The notes under the pieces: model-generated
Databases searched by the model: none
Told to the model about the DNA's origin: nothing
Seen by the model: only the letters and a program-made list of their open reading frames with translations
Part shown: in pieces, positions 1 to 13,500 of the stretch
Position numbering within the stretch: the first letter of the stretch is position 1
Layout: the number at the start of each line of letters is the position of its first letter
Assembly (NCBI RefSeq): GCF_030867145.1
Contig: NC_134428.1
Span: forward strand, 7,564,001 to 7,628,000
Origin: Opisthocomus hoazin
Lineage: Eukaryota; Chordata; Aves; Opisthocomiformes; Opisthocomidae
Direction: 5' to 3'
Length of the DNA stretch: 64,000 bases
Program-made: the position numbers and the translations under genes

Positions 1-3000
1 TTGGCAGAAGATGTAGCATATAATGGAATTATTCCAAAAGTCACCTGGAGTCATGACAGAGTCCTGGTTTACAAGATGTGCATTACTGCTACATGACATC
101 CCTATTGGCTTCTGACTCCTCCGTCCAGCTGCCGCCCACCTGAAGAGGAGCGACGTACAAGGGGATCCTTCACACCACACTCTGCTGTTCCCACCAGGCT
201 GTCCACAGAAGAGCACAGGAATCCAACCCAACAGCGTCGGATTCAAACCCCAGCTTCTCTCTAGTGTTTGCCCACGGCATGAGCAGCGTTTTCTCGACAA
301 CAGGTTTAATGTCAAGCGGTGGCATTAGAAGAGATGAAGAAGGAGACTGTGCAATGTGACTTTGTCATTGGCAGCTTGGGTTATTGCTCACAGAGCGCAC
401 CTCCTGCGGCGCTCGTGCTCTGCTCTAGCAAACTGCAGAATGAGCCCAGCTGGCTCTCCTGGTATACACTGTGTAGGACCACGTTTAGGAGGGCAATGGC
501 AGATGAGTGTGACTAATGAGGGGAGATAAACTTCAACATTTTACGCTAAACCACTAAATCAATTCATTTTAAAAATGTGACATAATAGCACATTAATCTC
601 AGCCTGCAGATGGGGAAAAAAGACCCAGCAAACACTACTACAGCTAAAACCCCAGGGGAAAACCTTCAATGTAAACACCAACATACAGCTCCAATTTAAA
701 AAGTGGCTGTAAAAAACAATTCTTGGAATTCATGCTTCATGCTTTAGAGATTTCCGGACTCAAAGGCACTCAGCCTGCAAGTAAGATGTGTCCTCATACC
801 TGCCAACTTAATCTGGAACACAAGCGTTAAACCAGGCTTTTCCTCCCCACCCAGCTGCATTAATGAAAGACAGGCCCAAAGAAGATACTGGCTATATCCC
901 GTTTCTGCACGTCAGTTGCTGTCAGACAAGTGCAGCTGATCGGACCCAGCACACACTGCTGCAGAAGATGCACCATGAAGAATTTGACTCACCTCACTCA
1001 GCTGCGCTCGCACTGCCAGGTTAGCAAAACATAAGGCATTTGTCACCCGTGGCAACAAAGTACGCTTTTGGACACTGGAACAAAAGCAGTCCTGACCCTA
1101 CTTCTTCCCATCTCAGACTGCCAAATAAACAATGCCTGAACAGGCCAGGGCTCCCTGGACAGGCCCTCCCCATCCCAGGACTTCTCTTCTGGCAAGATAA
1201 TGGTATTGCTTTGTGAGCAAGGTGTTCTCTTCAGTTTCATTAAATTTTTCACCTTCAGAGCTCGGGGTCCCTTTCTGGGAAGCAGAAGCTATGGATTCAA
1301 GCTTACCCGAGGCTGAGATAGGTCTAGAACCCCGGTCTATCACTGCTGCTCTGGTTTCAACTAAGAGAAAAGAATGAGATGCTGCTTGTACCTAAGTGCA
1401 CGAAACAATGTTATAGGAAGTCTGGTCCTTCACACATGCACCACAAGGCTCTTTGTACCTATCGTTCTCTGCAGGTAACTTCAGGGCAATTTTGATTCCC
1501 AAAACAAAATCATTTTGCAAAATGACTCCCCCCCCCAGTAAAGGTAGAATTCTTTTTTTTGTCTGTCCAGTGCTTTAACAATACTGTCACACTGTTACAC
1601 ACACAGTTGCACCTTGCCTGTTTAAGTCAACACTAGCTTCCTTCGCCTAGCAACTTTGTCTGCATTTCAATTGTAAGAAGCATCACTGCTTGTTAATCGG
1701 GGTTGATGCTGCACTGGCAGAGTTCATCTTCTGTTGTGTGCATCCCTCACAATAAATAAGGCTGGGAGTACAACAGGCTATTGACAGTGATGATTTCAAA
1801 TCAAGAGGCAGTGCTGCCACTTAATCTGAGGTTCAGCTACAAACTAGAACTGGGAAATGGGAATAATCACCAGCCTTTCCAGTGGTCATTGCCAGGGTTA
1901 TTTTGTCAAGGAAACAAGCCTGACCCAGCAGCAGGCGTGGCAGTGGAGCCACTAATGCTCCCTGAGCAGAAACACATTCTTCTCTTTACTGCATGCAGCT
2001 GCTGGCCTCATTTTCACTCTCTAGTATTTGGGCTCACACTAACGTTTTGATCACAGTAGCTACTATTTGAGAGATTTTTGCCAATGTTAGTGCGCATAAT
2101 TCCCTGAAGTAATTCGTCCCCAAGGAAAAGAGCACTTTACCTGCTACTTACTATTGCTTTAAGCAACAGAAACTCTGCAAAAATATCATAATTGTGCTCT
2201 TTTCCCTGCCACAGGCGAAGAGAAACTAGGTTTTGCTTTGTCCTTGCAGGGGTAAGGAGAGAGCTCAAGGATGCCTACTTTTCTGTCTCTTTGCAAGGCA
2301 GTGGTATACTTCAGTAGGGATTTTTCACACACACTTTGCGGGGGACAGAACTGACTGCTGAGCACAGAGACATCCTGGTGACTCTCTCGCATATGAAGAA
2401 TGAAAAAAACCATGCAACTGAAAGACGCAAAGATAGATCGGACTACTGTGGCACCAGTACTGTCTTTGCCATATGCCTTGGGTTGGTGGCTACCTTCCAC
2501 TACCTATTGGAAGAGCTCAGGAGAACCGCATGTTATTTTCAAAACTGATCTCCAGTGAACTCCAGCACTCTTCCTGAGCATCCCCTCACAACCGGCACTG
2601 GGCTTTCAGCTTCCATACCCAGGCAGCAGTCTCAGGAAAAGCCTCTCTCTCTGTGTATGCATGTGTATGCACACACACATTTTACAAGATTTTCCACATC
2701 AGTCGCTTAACCTTTGGGGCTTGACTGCCCAAAACTTTTGCGTTTGCAACACCATCACAGGGTAACACTCATTTGGAAAATCCATCTAACTGCCTTGCTA
2801 CATTTTAGGGATCGGATATCACTTCTGAAGAGGGGATCTATATCCCTAATTTACTTTAGTGCTTTTGAAAATGAAATACTAAAGAATGTGACATTCTACA
2901 GAAGAGACAGCCTAAACTTTAGGGATGAAAAGTGCCCTTTAAGGCTGCAATGTATTTTACCATTACTGCTGTAGGAACGATAATACAAAGAATGACAGAG

Positions 3001-6000
3001 AGCAACTTGACAGGATCCATTAAGACAGAGACAGTTTGTGTATGCTATTATGTGCAAGACACTGCACAAGTCTGCCTATGCAGAGCAAACTGTTCTGGTT
3101 TCTACTAACAGTGATTTATGAGTTTGGGGTTTTTTCTGTTCTAAGAGATGTAGCTAAAAAGCACAAGGCTAAGAGCACTCCTTACAAAGGTGCCCTGCTG
3201 AACACAGCAAGAGACGCAACACTGTGCAGCGTGACTAACAGCAAAGGCCCTGATCCTGCACTGCTGTGCGAGTGGCAGGCTTGTCAGGGTGCAGAAAGCC
3301 AGAACCCACAGACAACACACATTCACTCTTTCATATGCAAAATTTTTTAGGCTCCACTACAAGTCATTTTTTTTCAATCAGACACCAACTAAATGGTATG
3401 GGAAAGGAAATGCAGCAGATACATGACAGCATTGCACAGATCTCCTGGGCTCAGTCACTGCTGAGACTGCAGTTCAACACAATAATGGCTACAACACTGC
3501 CTTGTAGCAAAATGCAATTATCCTGCCAGGATCTCACCTACCTGGTTGTCTTGTAACTTTGACACAGCTTGTAACAAGTAGGGACGACTCCTCTCTCAGG
3601 CGGCTGCTTGGCTTCGATGTGCGCGTTCGGAGTCCTTGTGAAAGACAGCTGCTACAGCCAACGGGATACTGAAGTCTGCATAAAGTCAAAGTGCAGGTAT
3701 AAAACTTAGCACTTGCTACAAACAGCATCAAAATACATTGAATTTTGAGGTCCAGTTCCAATTTCCTTGTGATTTGCTGCCTAGCTTCTTAGAAACTCAT
3801 GCCCTAGATACTCATTAGCTTCTTCGATTTTAGTGAATAGTTGGCTGCTTGCCAATTAAGATATTTTTCATGTTTCTACACAAAATGAGTGCCACACAAA
3901 TACTGGTATTCCTCTTGCTGTTAATTCACTGTGTACAATTTATTTTATTATTAATTGATGATTTTATTAAGCAAGATATCATTCTGCAAAGACAGTAGGA
4001 TGAATATTCACCAAGAAATGTCTCTTACCACCCCCAAATTTACTGATAATCACAGTTCAGTTATCTTCAGGGTTGCACTTCCTTTACAACTTTGTAATAG
4101 AAAAATTTACTGTTTTAAAAGCTCCTATATACACTACAAAAGCTATTCTGATGTTTTAAACATGTTTCTTTTCATAATAGGAAGAGAATATACATATATT
4201 TGCATAAAGATTGTCTCTGTGTGGAGTGTGAACAGGCGGAAGAGAGAGGACTTTACACTTAAGCAAAGAGATAATACTGAGTCTTTTACCAGCTCAGATC
4301 CCATTCCCCATGTCTATATTACAGCCACAACCACTGTAGAACAGTACTTTCTCCTACAGAAGTACTACAGACATTGAAGTGTAGCCAAGGCATTTAATCA
4401 ACTTCAGGGAAAGATGAAGCTGACTTTCCAATAACGACTTTCCAATACATTCTATTGTACTTGTTCTCTCTTCAACAGTGACTTTTTAGGATGGGTCACA
4501 GTTTCAGAAAAAGATAAGACACAAAACTGCATAGCTATTCTTTGTAAAATATTACAGTAATCAGTAGCCTTGAAACTCTTTTCTCTTATCTGAAAATGGG
4601 AGGAACGTGTATTGCACCTCGTACATTTATATAAGCAAAGAAGCAGCAAAAGAAGAGGCAAACGCAGGCGAGACAGCGTGGTGGGCAACACCTCCTGTCA
4701 ATGCTGTCAGTATTACAGAACACTGGCCACAGAGAGTACTACTGATGTTAACCGAAGCAAGCCTGCATTAGTATGTTTAAGCAGACAAAGGGCATTACTT
4801 TATAAAGACGTAATGTTATTTTTTCCTCTCTCCTCTGCATTGCCTTTTGAGTTTGGTTGGTTGTTTCCGTTTGGCTGGTTGATTTGGGGTTTAATACCAG
4901 AATGGCCATAGTCCCATCAACAAATTGAAAACTGAGAAAAAGGCAGATTATCAAAAATGTCCACTGGATCAAGACAAAGGTTACAAAATTTAGGAGGTGA
5001 CTAAGGCTGCAGTAAGAAAAAAATATATAGAATTGATAGTGCTGCCTGTTAATAACTACAGAAGTTTTATACCATCTGCTTATTTCCCCTTTGTCAGCTG
5101 CACAAGGGAACCACATGAGAGATACCATAATAAACAGAGGTATTTTTTCCCTCTTGAAGATCACAAGTCTCCAGAACCTGTGGCATATTTGTTCACTTAC
5201 ACTCAAGCTGTTAATATATACAAGTGAGAAGAGACCCAGTATTTTTATCAATGTGGAATAGCAGCTGAGACAGACAACAGAACCTCCGCAGAGGGGCATA
5301 TCCATATGTTACACAATAATGAATGCCAGAAAAATAACACAGTGTTGGGGCTTCTCCTGGAGAGCTCTAGTCAAAGGCATTTTAACTAGAGGTCAAAAAA
5401 GAGTCCATGAAGACTCTGCAAAAACTGACATAGCCTGAGATCTTAAAAAAAGCCATTTGGGAAGTAAATGCTCTACATTAATCCCTAGACCTGCTTCTAT
5501 TATCCAATTATGACAAGCACTACCCTCCTGCCAAAGCCCTGCTATGCATATACTATATTTCTTGATCTTTCCTGTTTCCTAGTAAAGGTTTTTGAATCTG
5601 CTGCCAGTTCAACCCCCGAAGCATAGATGGGAATAAGAAGCATCTTATCTCCTAGTATACTATTCCATATCATGTTTTCTACTGTTTTCAAGCTGTTCAA
5701 TCTCTCAAGTTGTACGAGATGCCTGTTTCCCTTGGGAGACTATTTCACATACACACAGAATCCCAATACCCCTTGTGCATATTCCTGTATGTAAGGCTCG
5801 GCGCTGCGATACAGAAAGGAGCCCTCTGCTCTCACCTGTTTTCATCTCAGTCTTTCAACAACAGGAGGAAGAATTTCCAGAAAGCTGTCTTACAGGTTTC
5901 TCCTCCAGAACTTCAGACTGACTGAAGTGCTCACAGGAAAGGCACTTTTGCACTCTGTTGGTGAGCACAGAAAGCATCTCCTGGAGCATGCAGATCAGAG

Positions 6001-6002
6001 GT
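1..6002. other. Host non-coding DNA, no gene recognised
   Basis: AT-rich host-type sequence. Short open frames occur on both strands, but none shows a recognisable domain or a coherent exon pattern. A modest cluster of CpG dinucleotides lies at about 115-440, which is unusual for this background and could belong to an unrecognised exon or regulatory element. The longest open frame (4748-5305, minus) looks like chance. Confidence 0.5.
5998..6002. repeat. Target-site duplication GAGGT (left copy)
   Basis: GAGGT directly precedes the LTR and is repeated at 6560-6564 directly after it. A 5-bp duplication fits ERV-L-type integration. Confidence 0.8.
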
Positions 6003-6559
6003 TGTGGTGGTTTAACCTGGCAGCTGGCAACTAGGACCATGCAGCCGCTCACTCACCCTCTCCCCCACCAGCATGGGATGGGGAGGAGAATGGACATGGC
6101 CAAAACCTAGAATTTGTGGGCTGAGACAAAGACAATTTAATAAGACAGCACAGGAAGTAATAATAATGATAACAAAGAATATGCAAAACAAGTGATACAT
6201 AATATGATTTTTCTTACTGCTCGATGACCAATTGCACAGCCTGTCCATGAGCAGCGATGACGGAACTTGCAGATTTCACAAAGTTCCTCTGCGCCCCCCA
6301 TCCAGCCCCCATTCCTAAACAGAGCACACCGTCCATGGCACGGAACGTTTCCATTGCCCAGCTTGGGTCGCTGCCTGGCTGTGCCCCCCCCAGGCCCTGC
6401 ACACCTGCCCATTGGCTGAGCACGGGAGGCTGGAAAAAGCCCTGGATTTCACAGCAACGACTGAAAACGTCAGTGCTACCAACATTCTTCTGGTACTAAA
6501 TCCAAACCACGGCAGCTAGTGGGAGGAAAATGAACTCTGTCCCAGCTCAAACCAGGGCA
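6003..6559 (-). mobile_element. Solo LTR, avian ERV-L type, minus orientation
   Basis: Read on the minus strand, the element begins TGCCCTGGTTTGAGC and ends GGTTAAACCACCACA, the ends typical of avian ERV-L-type LTRs. It is flanked by a perfect 5-bp duplication GAGGT (5998-6002 and 6560-6564), which supports retroviral integration followed by LTR-LTR recombination. An ATTAAA-type polyadenylation signal (minus strand, about 6136-6141) follows a TTATTATTACT-rich stretch, as in this LTR class. No internal coding sequence flanks it. Open frames in this interval are LTR shadows. The family assignment is from recognition, not from a search. Confidence 0.85.
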
Positions 6560-6564
6560 GAGGT
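6560..6564. repeat. Target-site duplication GAGGT (right copy)
   Basis: Perfect copy of 5998-6002 on the other side of the solo LTR. Confidence 0.8.
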
Positions 6565-7530
6565 GCAGATTTCTTCCTGAATTCACCCAGTGACATCTTA
6601 AAAGTCAGCTGCTCGTTTCCAGTGGTAACATCTCCAATCAAAAAGCTGGCACGTAACAGTAGATAGCATAAACTTTATCAAGACTTCTGATTCGGGCTTG
6701 TGTCATGTTTCCATAAGAAATTTGGGAAATGGAGGTTAAATTAGCCTACTGTAAAGTATGACCATAATAGAACAACACAGTTATCAGTAAGACTCCGATA
6801 AATCACAACGAGAAATCAAACAACATTCTTCAAAAATTTACTTTAAAATATCAAAACACGTTTGTATTTCATTGTCTAGGTCAGTAAGGGAAAGTACTAC
6901 AGTTACAGATAACTCCTGTCAGCTTAAAAAGGAAAGCAAAATAAGGATCAAGAAGTGCTCACCATATAGCACAGTGGCCCGAAGTAAACAGGCTGGAGCA
7001 CTGAGGACTAATGCACAGTCCCATCTACACACAGTTACTATACATCACAGGTAGGAATAATAGCATAGACACGCAAGTTTTGGCATCACAGCTCAGGCAG
7101 CAAATCTGCAAAACATGAGGCTGGGAATGACACCACTATACAAACTGGCTATGAGTGAGGAAAATCAGACAGGCCAAACAGGCAAATGGCATCAAGTAAT
7201 CTTCGGGATCTGCTCAGATGTAATAAAGCCTCAGCTAGAACACTGTGCCAAGCCTTCCAGAGATACAAGGGTCAGGAGGAGAGTACCAGGGAAGACAAAA
7301 ACCAGTAAGGCAGTTGTAATCAGTTGTTACTTAAACAATCAGTATGAATAAGCAGAGGTGTAGAGAAAAGAAACTGTGAGGAAAACAATGAAAAACTACA
7401 GTTGCTTGTGCTACAGAATAGACAGCTGAAGAGAGATACTATGCACAGATTATATAATTTGTAACAAAGAGTCACTGGAAAAGACGACAAACCCACTCCT
7501 GTCTAGTGGAAACGGAACACGGAAGCAATT
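6565..7530. other. Host non-coding DNA, possibly the diverged 5' part of a CR1
   Basis: No gene is seen. The stretch around 7200-7530 (text such as AATAAAGCCTCAGCTAGAACACTG) may be a diverged upstream part of the CR1 tail that starts at 7531, but the match is too weak to annotate firmly. Confidence 0.4.
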
Positions 7531-7871
7531 AGGCCCCTTCTCCCTGGAGAAGGGAAGGCTCACAGGAGGACCTCATTGTAGCACTCCAGTACTGAACGGG
7601 CGGCTACAGAGAGGATGGAGGCTCTCTCTTCATAAGGAGCCACGTGGGGCAGCAGGGTACAGCTGCACCAGGAGAGGCTTCATCTTGACATAAAAACCAA
7701 ATTTTTTTATAGTGAGAACAATAATTGATTGGAATGGAATGAATGGAACAACCCCTGTCACAGGATGTTTTCAAGATGCGAGTGGACGGGATGCTAGCTA
7801 ATCTCATCTAGACGCCCTTTCCCATGGAACGTAGGACCAGATGGCCTTTCAAGGTCCCTTCCAACCTGGGC
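7531..7871 (+). mobile_element. CR1 LINE 3'-end fragment
   Basis: The segment starts with a CR1-like block (CCCTGGAGAAGGGAAGGCTC, GAGGACCTCATT) and closes with GACCAGATGGCCTTTCAAGG then TCCCTTCCAACC. That is the conserved end of avian CR1 elements ahead of their terminal octamer repeats. It is 5' truncated, as most CR1 copies are. The reverse-transcriptase reading frame is not present here, and short open frames inside it are incidental. Confidence 0.8.
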
Positions 7872-9214
7872 TGAGTCTTCAGCTTCTCTGCTTACACCAC
7901 TGGCAGCGCAGGTAAGGAGTGACACGCATAAACACTGGTGTTGACACTGGTCCATTGAAGTTTAACAAACACAGAGTATTTTAGGGGACATAGTAACTGA
8001 CAACAAATCATGTTTTAGATGGCAGCATGAATACGTATACTTTAGAAACACAGTCTCTTCTCCAAAGATCTTGTATTTGAAGTAGAATTACCTAGCAGAC
8101 AGAAGCTACCACTGCATGAGTTTCAAGGATTTGCTCGATTTACACTACAGCAGAGTCAGCAATTGTACCTGGGATTTTAACTACGTTCAGGCAGGCCTCT
8201 CCTCTGCAGGATATCACTGTGCTCTGAAAAGCTGAGTCCTTCTGCCACTCCTTAGAGAATCTGGGTTTGATTATTTATCTCCATGGACTTTAGCATTATC
8301 CTAACAGAAGATGGCAGATATTCCAACAGCAATTTTAGAGTTCTGCTGTTTGGATCGCTGCATTTGTGAGAATAGTGCATGTGTGAAACCAAGGGGGATC
8401 AAAGCATTGGTGAGGAAAGGGGCCTCAGATGTAAAGAGAGCCCTCCCCAAACTACTTTTTCCCTCACTACTTGTCTAGATGGAGTTACTGTAAAATGGGT
8501 GCCAACTCCAATACGAAATTGATAGCAATCAGCAATACATGTTGCACTGTGTAAGATTTTCCAGAGGTTCGGCACCAATGGGTATTTTCAGTCATGACTT
8601 GGAGTACAGACTACAGAGTACCCTTGCAGAAAGGAACAACTTTGGACTGCAAGTGCTCGTAAGATGTGACTGGAATTCAAATGGTCCTGATGATCCAAGC
8701 TATTTCAGACCAGTGCAGATCAGTAATGGCATTTGCAAAATGCTACTAACATGAGGACATGAAAAACAGACAAGGTAGGAAATGGTGGACTAGAAAACAT
8801 TTCTGCAAAGAGTATTTTTGAGTTCTAATGTCATGCAGAAGACAAACAATATAATCCTTCTACTCATATGGGTAAGGCTTTAACGGAAATGGCATCCAGA
8901 AATGTATAACTGAGCTCCAGAAACAAGAAACAGCAATGGTCAGATGTTTAGAACTTACAAAGACTGAGAAGAGAGCAAAAGCCAAGATAAAATAAAACTT
9001 TGTTATTTTAGAGAGTATTTCTTTTATCCTAGAGAAAAGACAGCTATGGAGAGACATGCTTACATCCATGTAAAGAGTTGCTGAAAAGAGGAAAATAATA
9101 TACCCCACTGGAGACAGAAGAAAAATCTAGTTGGTGTAACCGTGATTTAGTCATGTATCAGAAGAAAAACCTTTTGAACAGCATGGAATGACAAGCAGTG
9201 AAATGGATTATATA
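7872..9214. other. Host non-coding DNA, nothing recognised
   Basis: AT-rich sequence with short uninformative open frames only (for example 8539-8754 plus and 8860-9108 minus). No repeat family or RNA gene was recognised. Confidence 0.5.
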
Positions 9215-9360
9215 CAGAGGCTGTGGAGTTTCCATTGCTAAATGATTTTAAAGAAACACTGAACTGACTCTGTCAAGAGTGATTTAGATATTGTTGAACC
9301 CTTCTTGAAGAAAGATGGGCTAGATGATCTTTCAAAGTCCATTACAACTCTTCTATTAAT
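9215..9360 (+). mobile_element. Old CR1 LINE 3'-end fragment
   Basis: Contains GAGGCTGTGGAGTTTCCATT and, further on, GGGCTAGATGATCTTTCAAA followed by a decayed 'tcc..tccaac' tail. This is the order of landmarks in the CR1 3' region. The spacing is degraded, so this is an old copy. Confidence 0.6.
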
Positions 9361-12300
9361 TTTTCTTCAAGGCCCACAGCAAAGATGGGACAGAAAGTCT
9401 ATTCCCCTAGGAATGAGGTTTTTTATCACATTTCTTTTATCAGTTAGCAGCAGAGGAAAGCTGTAATTAGTAGCATCTGAAGTTTTTTCCCCAAACTCAG
9501 TGTTGTTAAACTGCAATTGCCCATCAGGGCACGGTCTTCCTAAAACAGAGTTATGCAGTAGCTAAAAGCACATATCTTTGGACATGCTACAGACTGGAAA
9601 CAAAGAACCCTGAGGCACAAACTATTTTAACTGTGTTATTATGTCTTACCAATATCAACTTCATTCATACATTTGACAGTAGCTCTTTCATTCCACGTCC
9701 CTACCTGGCCATCAGCCACAGTCTTTAAAAGGTCAAAATCCTGATCTCCAATGGAACATCCCATGGAGATGATGTGATCTCAGAGGTAAGGAAAGAACCT
9801 GCCTTTACAAGACAACTTATGGCTACATCCTGAATAGATCATGCCTCTGGATTCCAAGAAAGCATTTGAAAGGGTAGAAGAGTAGAGAAGGGAGGTAGAA
9901 AGGTTTTGAACCAAGAAGTAATATCGGGCTTCCAAAAAACATAGGTTTCATTTCCCGGTCAGAAATGGACTTCCTGCATCATTTATGATGAATCAGTTCC
10001 TTTTTTTTTTGTGGTATTAGTTCATTTTAAAAATGAGGATAAAAATAATCTGTCTTTAATTTGACTATCAATTCCCTGGGACACATAGTCTAGTCCATAC
10101 TGTTTAAGAGGGAAAGGAAAGGAATATATTCCCAATTGCTCCCAGTAGAGCTAGTGTACAAGCTCTAGTCAGTCCTGAGAAGCACGCATAGGGTTAAATC
10201 CACTGAGAACTTCGGCAATGACGTCACTGTGACCAAAAGTTGGCCTTAAGATAAATAAATGTGCTTTCAGTATTCCCTGCAGTCATTTGCTGTCCCTTGG
10301 CACCAAGATGAAATCATAATGCTTTGTAATTATAGATAAAAGGGATTTGACATGAGAGCTCTCCAAACAAGCCAAACATCCTGGAAAGTAAAAAAAAGAC
10401 CCAACAACTTGCTTGCATGCTCATTCTCCAGACTCGAGAATAACCATCAAGACAATTTTCTTATTATTAGCAGCTGTTCAGAAATCAGTACTAGATTCAT
10501 TAGTTAAATCAGTGGGCTTTCCCAGACAAAAAGAAAAATATGGAAAGAGGAGGATTTGAGAATAAATCAGCCAGACTGTAACAATGTCACAAACACAAAA
10601 CCCTACAGCTCTGGCATGAAGAAATTACACAAAACCAAATCCCACAAACAAAAGATATATTCCAAGCATAACTGAATAATGTGTAACCTCCTGTTCTTTT
10701 GACAGCACAGAGGATGGACTCATCTACTCCAGCAAAGACTCCTCTGAGAAAGATTACAGGGGTGCAACAGGAAAAAAACAAGGAAACCTTATGCACTACT
10801 ATCTCTGTAATTTAAAAACAGCTCTAAATGATATTTGAGGAAATGTTGCCATCACCCTACAAAGGACATGATCCTATTTTCCTAACCCAAGATCATAATA
10901 CATATGTGAAAATTCTTAATAATTACCACTGTAACCACTGTTACAACAGTACATGTCAGTCACACGTTTAAAACCACCAGTTTGAGGTTTGGTAGCTTTC
11001 CACATGTGCTCTGCGGGTAACCCTCTTAATTCTGTAAGTATTTACTGTTTACACTTTTGGGCTTGTTTTGAGTTCTGGGCTGCTGCCTACATCAGACCCT
11101 TGGCTGTAGCAGAGACATTTGTTACAACTAGTGAGACTGACAAAAGAGACTTCTTTCCTCTTTTGGGAAACTCCAGCAAACCACGCTATTGCTATTAACC
11201 CACCAGAGAGAAAAGTGCTATAAAATAAATGTAAGTTGAATTTATATCAACAGTACAGATGTGCATGTAAAAAGCATAGCCCAAAGTCATACTTATAAAG
11301 TAGGCCTGTATACATTTTTATTGATGAAGTAGAAAAAATGTTTAAAAATCTAATTGAAGTACTCCACATTTGCAACAGAAAAAACCCAAACACATTAAAT
11401 CTTTTCACAGTGAGTTCACCATTAGGAAATGAGGACCACATTAGGAAACTCCAATTAAGCAGTAACTGTGGTTATTTTAATTTTATGCCTTAAAGCTTTT
11501 TCTAAAAAATTTAAAAAAAATGACTGTTTTCTAGGATGAACTGTTTCCTCCCAGGTATGTTATCTTTTGAATGTGAAACACTTTGGCTTAAATAATACAA
11601 ACTACAGATGCAACTGCAAAAGTGCATCTGAAATCAAGTAACCATGACCTAGTCTAAAACTTCACGTAAGTTTTGGCCATTAATTTTCTGTCTCTGTCAA
11701 TGCTTTCTTTGATGTTGCTCTGTCTTGCTGTTGCTGTGTGTATAAGAATCCTTGACTTCAGGTTTGTAAACCAATGTCATGGTCTCTAACAGTAGAGTGT
11801 GGTGGGGTGTGTTGAAAGAGGATCATTAAACAGGATTTTTATTCTCCTTTGTACTGGTGAGAATACATCTCCCTTGACAGACTGTGGGAGAAACTCCTAT
11901 ATATGCCAAAGAAATAGTTTTTTAAATTTTTATTTTGTATTATTATTACCGTCCATAGACAACCATACTCCCTAAACACTCTAGCCCTAGTTGAATACAA
12001 ATATATGCAAAATATAAAAAAGCAACCCTACAAGTTACTTTGCAACTTAGACATATCTTCTTGATCTCATTACACTACAGAATTGGTCACTTTGTATTTA
12101 CAAATGTAAATCTAAACCAATTATTCAGCTATTTCACAGGGAAAGTGGTGATATTTGCTGAATAATGCTGGCAATGATAATTTAAGAGTTTATATACATG
12201 ACCTTGAACCTTGAAGAGAAACAGATTGCTAAAAGTAGTATAAATTGGATTAATGTTTAAAAAATCATTGTAAATGTTAGAAAAGCCTAGTAGAATGCTT

Positions 12301-13167
12301 CGCCACTGATACCAGTAGGATCACTTCAGTAGTATTTATTTCAAGAAGAGGCAGCATCATGCCCAAATATAATCCTTATAGATACTTCCCTACTGACCTC
12401 CATAAGGATTAGCTCCCACCTGATGACTCTTACTCAGCAAGGTATTTAAGCACTTGCCTTGTATCCAACAGTTATCTGATAGCTAAGGGCAGAGGCTCTG
12501 GACTTAAAGCTAAACTTGTTCTTAAGCATCTTACGGCACTGGCCTCTAGCTGTGAAAATACGTTTCTGAAACATGTGGAGTTATTTAAATCAAAAGGATA
12601 GAAAGCATCTGATTACTTAACTAGATCCTTAGCTGGATTACTTAACCCAATACAACAAACTCCTGTCTGCACGCTGAGCTCAGTTTCTGGCAGACTTGTT
12701 TTGCCCAGTATTGACTTCTGCAGCAAGTTGCTTGTGCTGCAATAACTGCTCTAACCTCAACCAAAAGAAGAATTACCTAAAATCTTTTATTCTGTGGTTT
12801 ACCATACCATCTGATATTGCATTAATTTCATTCATCATTTACATAAAGTATTAAATCAATATACAGTAGGAAATCCTAGATTGCATATTAAGCTATTTCC
12901 ATTTCTACATGTGTGATTTCACTTTTCCAGTGGGCACTGTCTTCTAAGCAAATGAAACTACAAGACAACTTGTTGTAAGACAACTGCAGACTTAACAAAA
13001 TTACAAAATATTGCTTTTATCTTTTTTTAATTGTTTAATTAAATGCCATTCAATAAACATTCTGAAAAGGAGAAAAGTAAGGAAAAGGGAGAGCAAGCAC
13101 CTGACTGCAAAAAGGGACAGTTTTCAAGCATATCAATAGCTAATCAGTACAGAAGTACAGCCGTTCT
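9361..13167. other. Host non-coding DNA, nothing recognised
   Basis: AT-rich sequence without a supportable gene. Open frames are at most about 70 codons and unlike known domains. No LTR, LINE or satellite was recognised. Confidence 0.5.
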
Positions 13168-13500
13168 GTATTTAAAGGGGGCTTATAAGAAAGATGGGGA
13201 CGGGCTTTTTAGCAGGACCTGCCGTGACAGGACAAGGGGCAATGGTTTCAAACTGAAAGAGGATAGATTTAGACTAGATATAAGGAAGAAATTTATTTAC
13301 AATGAGGGTGGTGCAAGCCTGGCTCAGGTTGCCCAGGGAGGTGCTCGATGCCCCATCCCTGGAACCATCCAAGGCCAGGCTGGACGGGACTCTGAGTAAC
13401 CTGAGCTGGGTGAAGATGTCCCCGCTCACTGCAGGGGGGTTGGGCCAGACAACCTTTAAAGCTCCCTTCCAACCCAAACTATTTTATGATTCTAATCCTA
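13168..13500 (+). mobile_element. CR1 LINE 3'-end fragment
   Basis: Landmarks of a CR1 3' end appear in the expected order: GACAGGACAAGGGGCAATGG, AACTGAAAGAGGATAGATTT, GGTTGCCCAGGGAGGTG, GGGGGGTTGGGCCAGA, CTTCCAACCCAAACTATT and a decayed terminal octamer TTATGATTCT. It is better preserved than the other CR1 copies here. Open frames at 13043-13399 and 13302-13529 are by-products of this repeat and not host genes. Confidence 0.9.

Noticed and set aside
3955..4377. Plus-strand open frame of 140 codons
   Set aside because: Composition follows the AT-rich background and no known motif is seen.
4748..5305. Minus-strand open frame of 185 codons, the longest outside the proviruses
   Set aside because: Rich in Phe, Ile, Leu and Ser as expected from AT-rich DNA read in any frame. 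No domain, no signal for a retrocopy and no splice context. One such chance frame in 64 kb is not improbable.
13043..13399. Plus-strand open frame of 118 codons
   Set aside because: Its second half lies in a CR1 3' tail and the first half is featureless.
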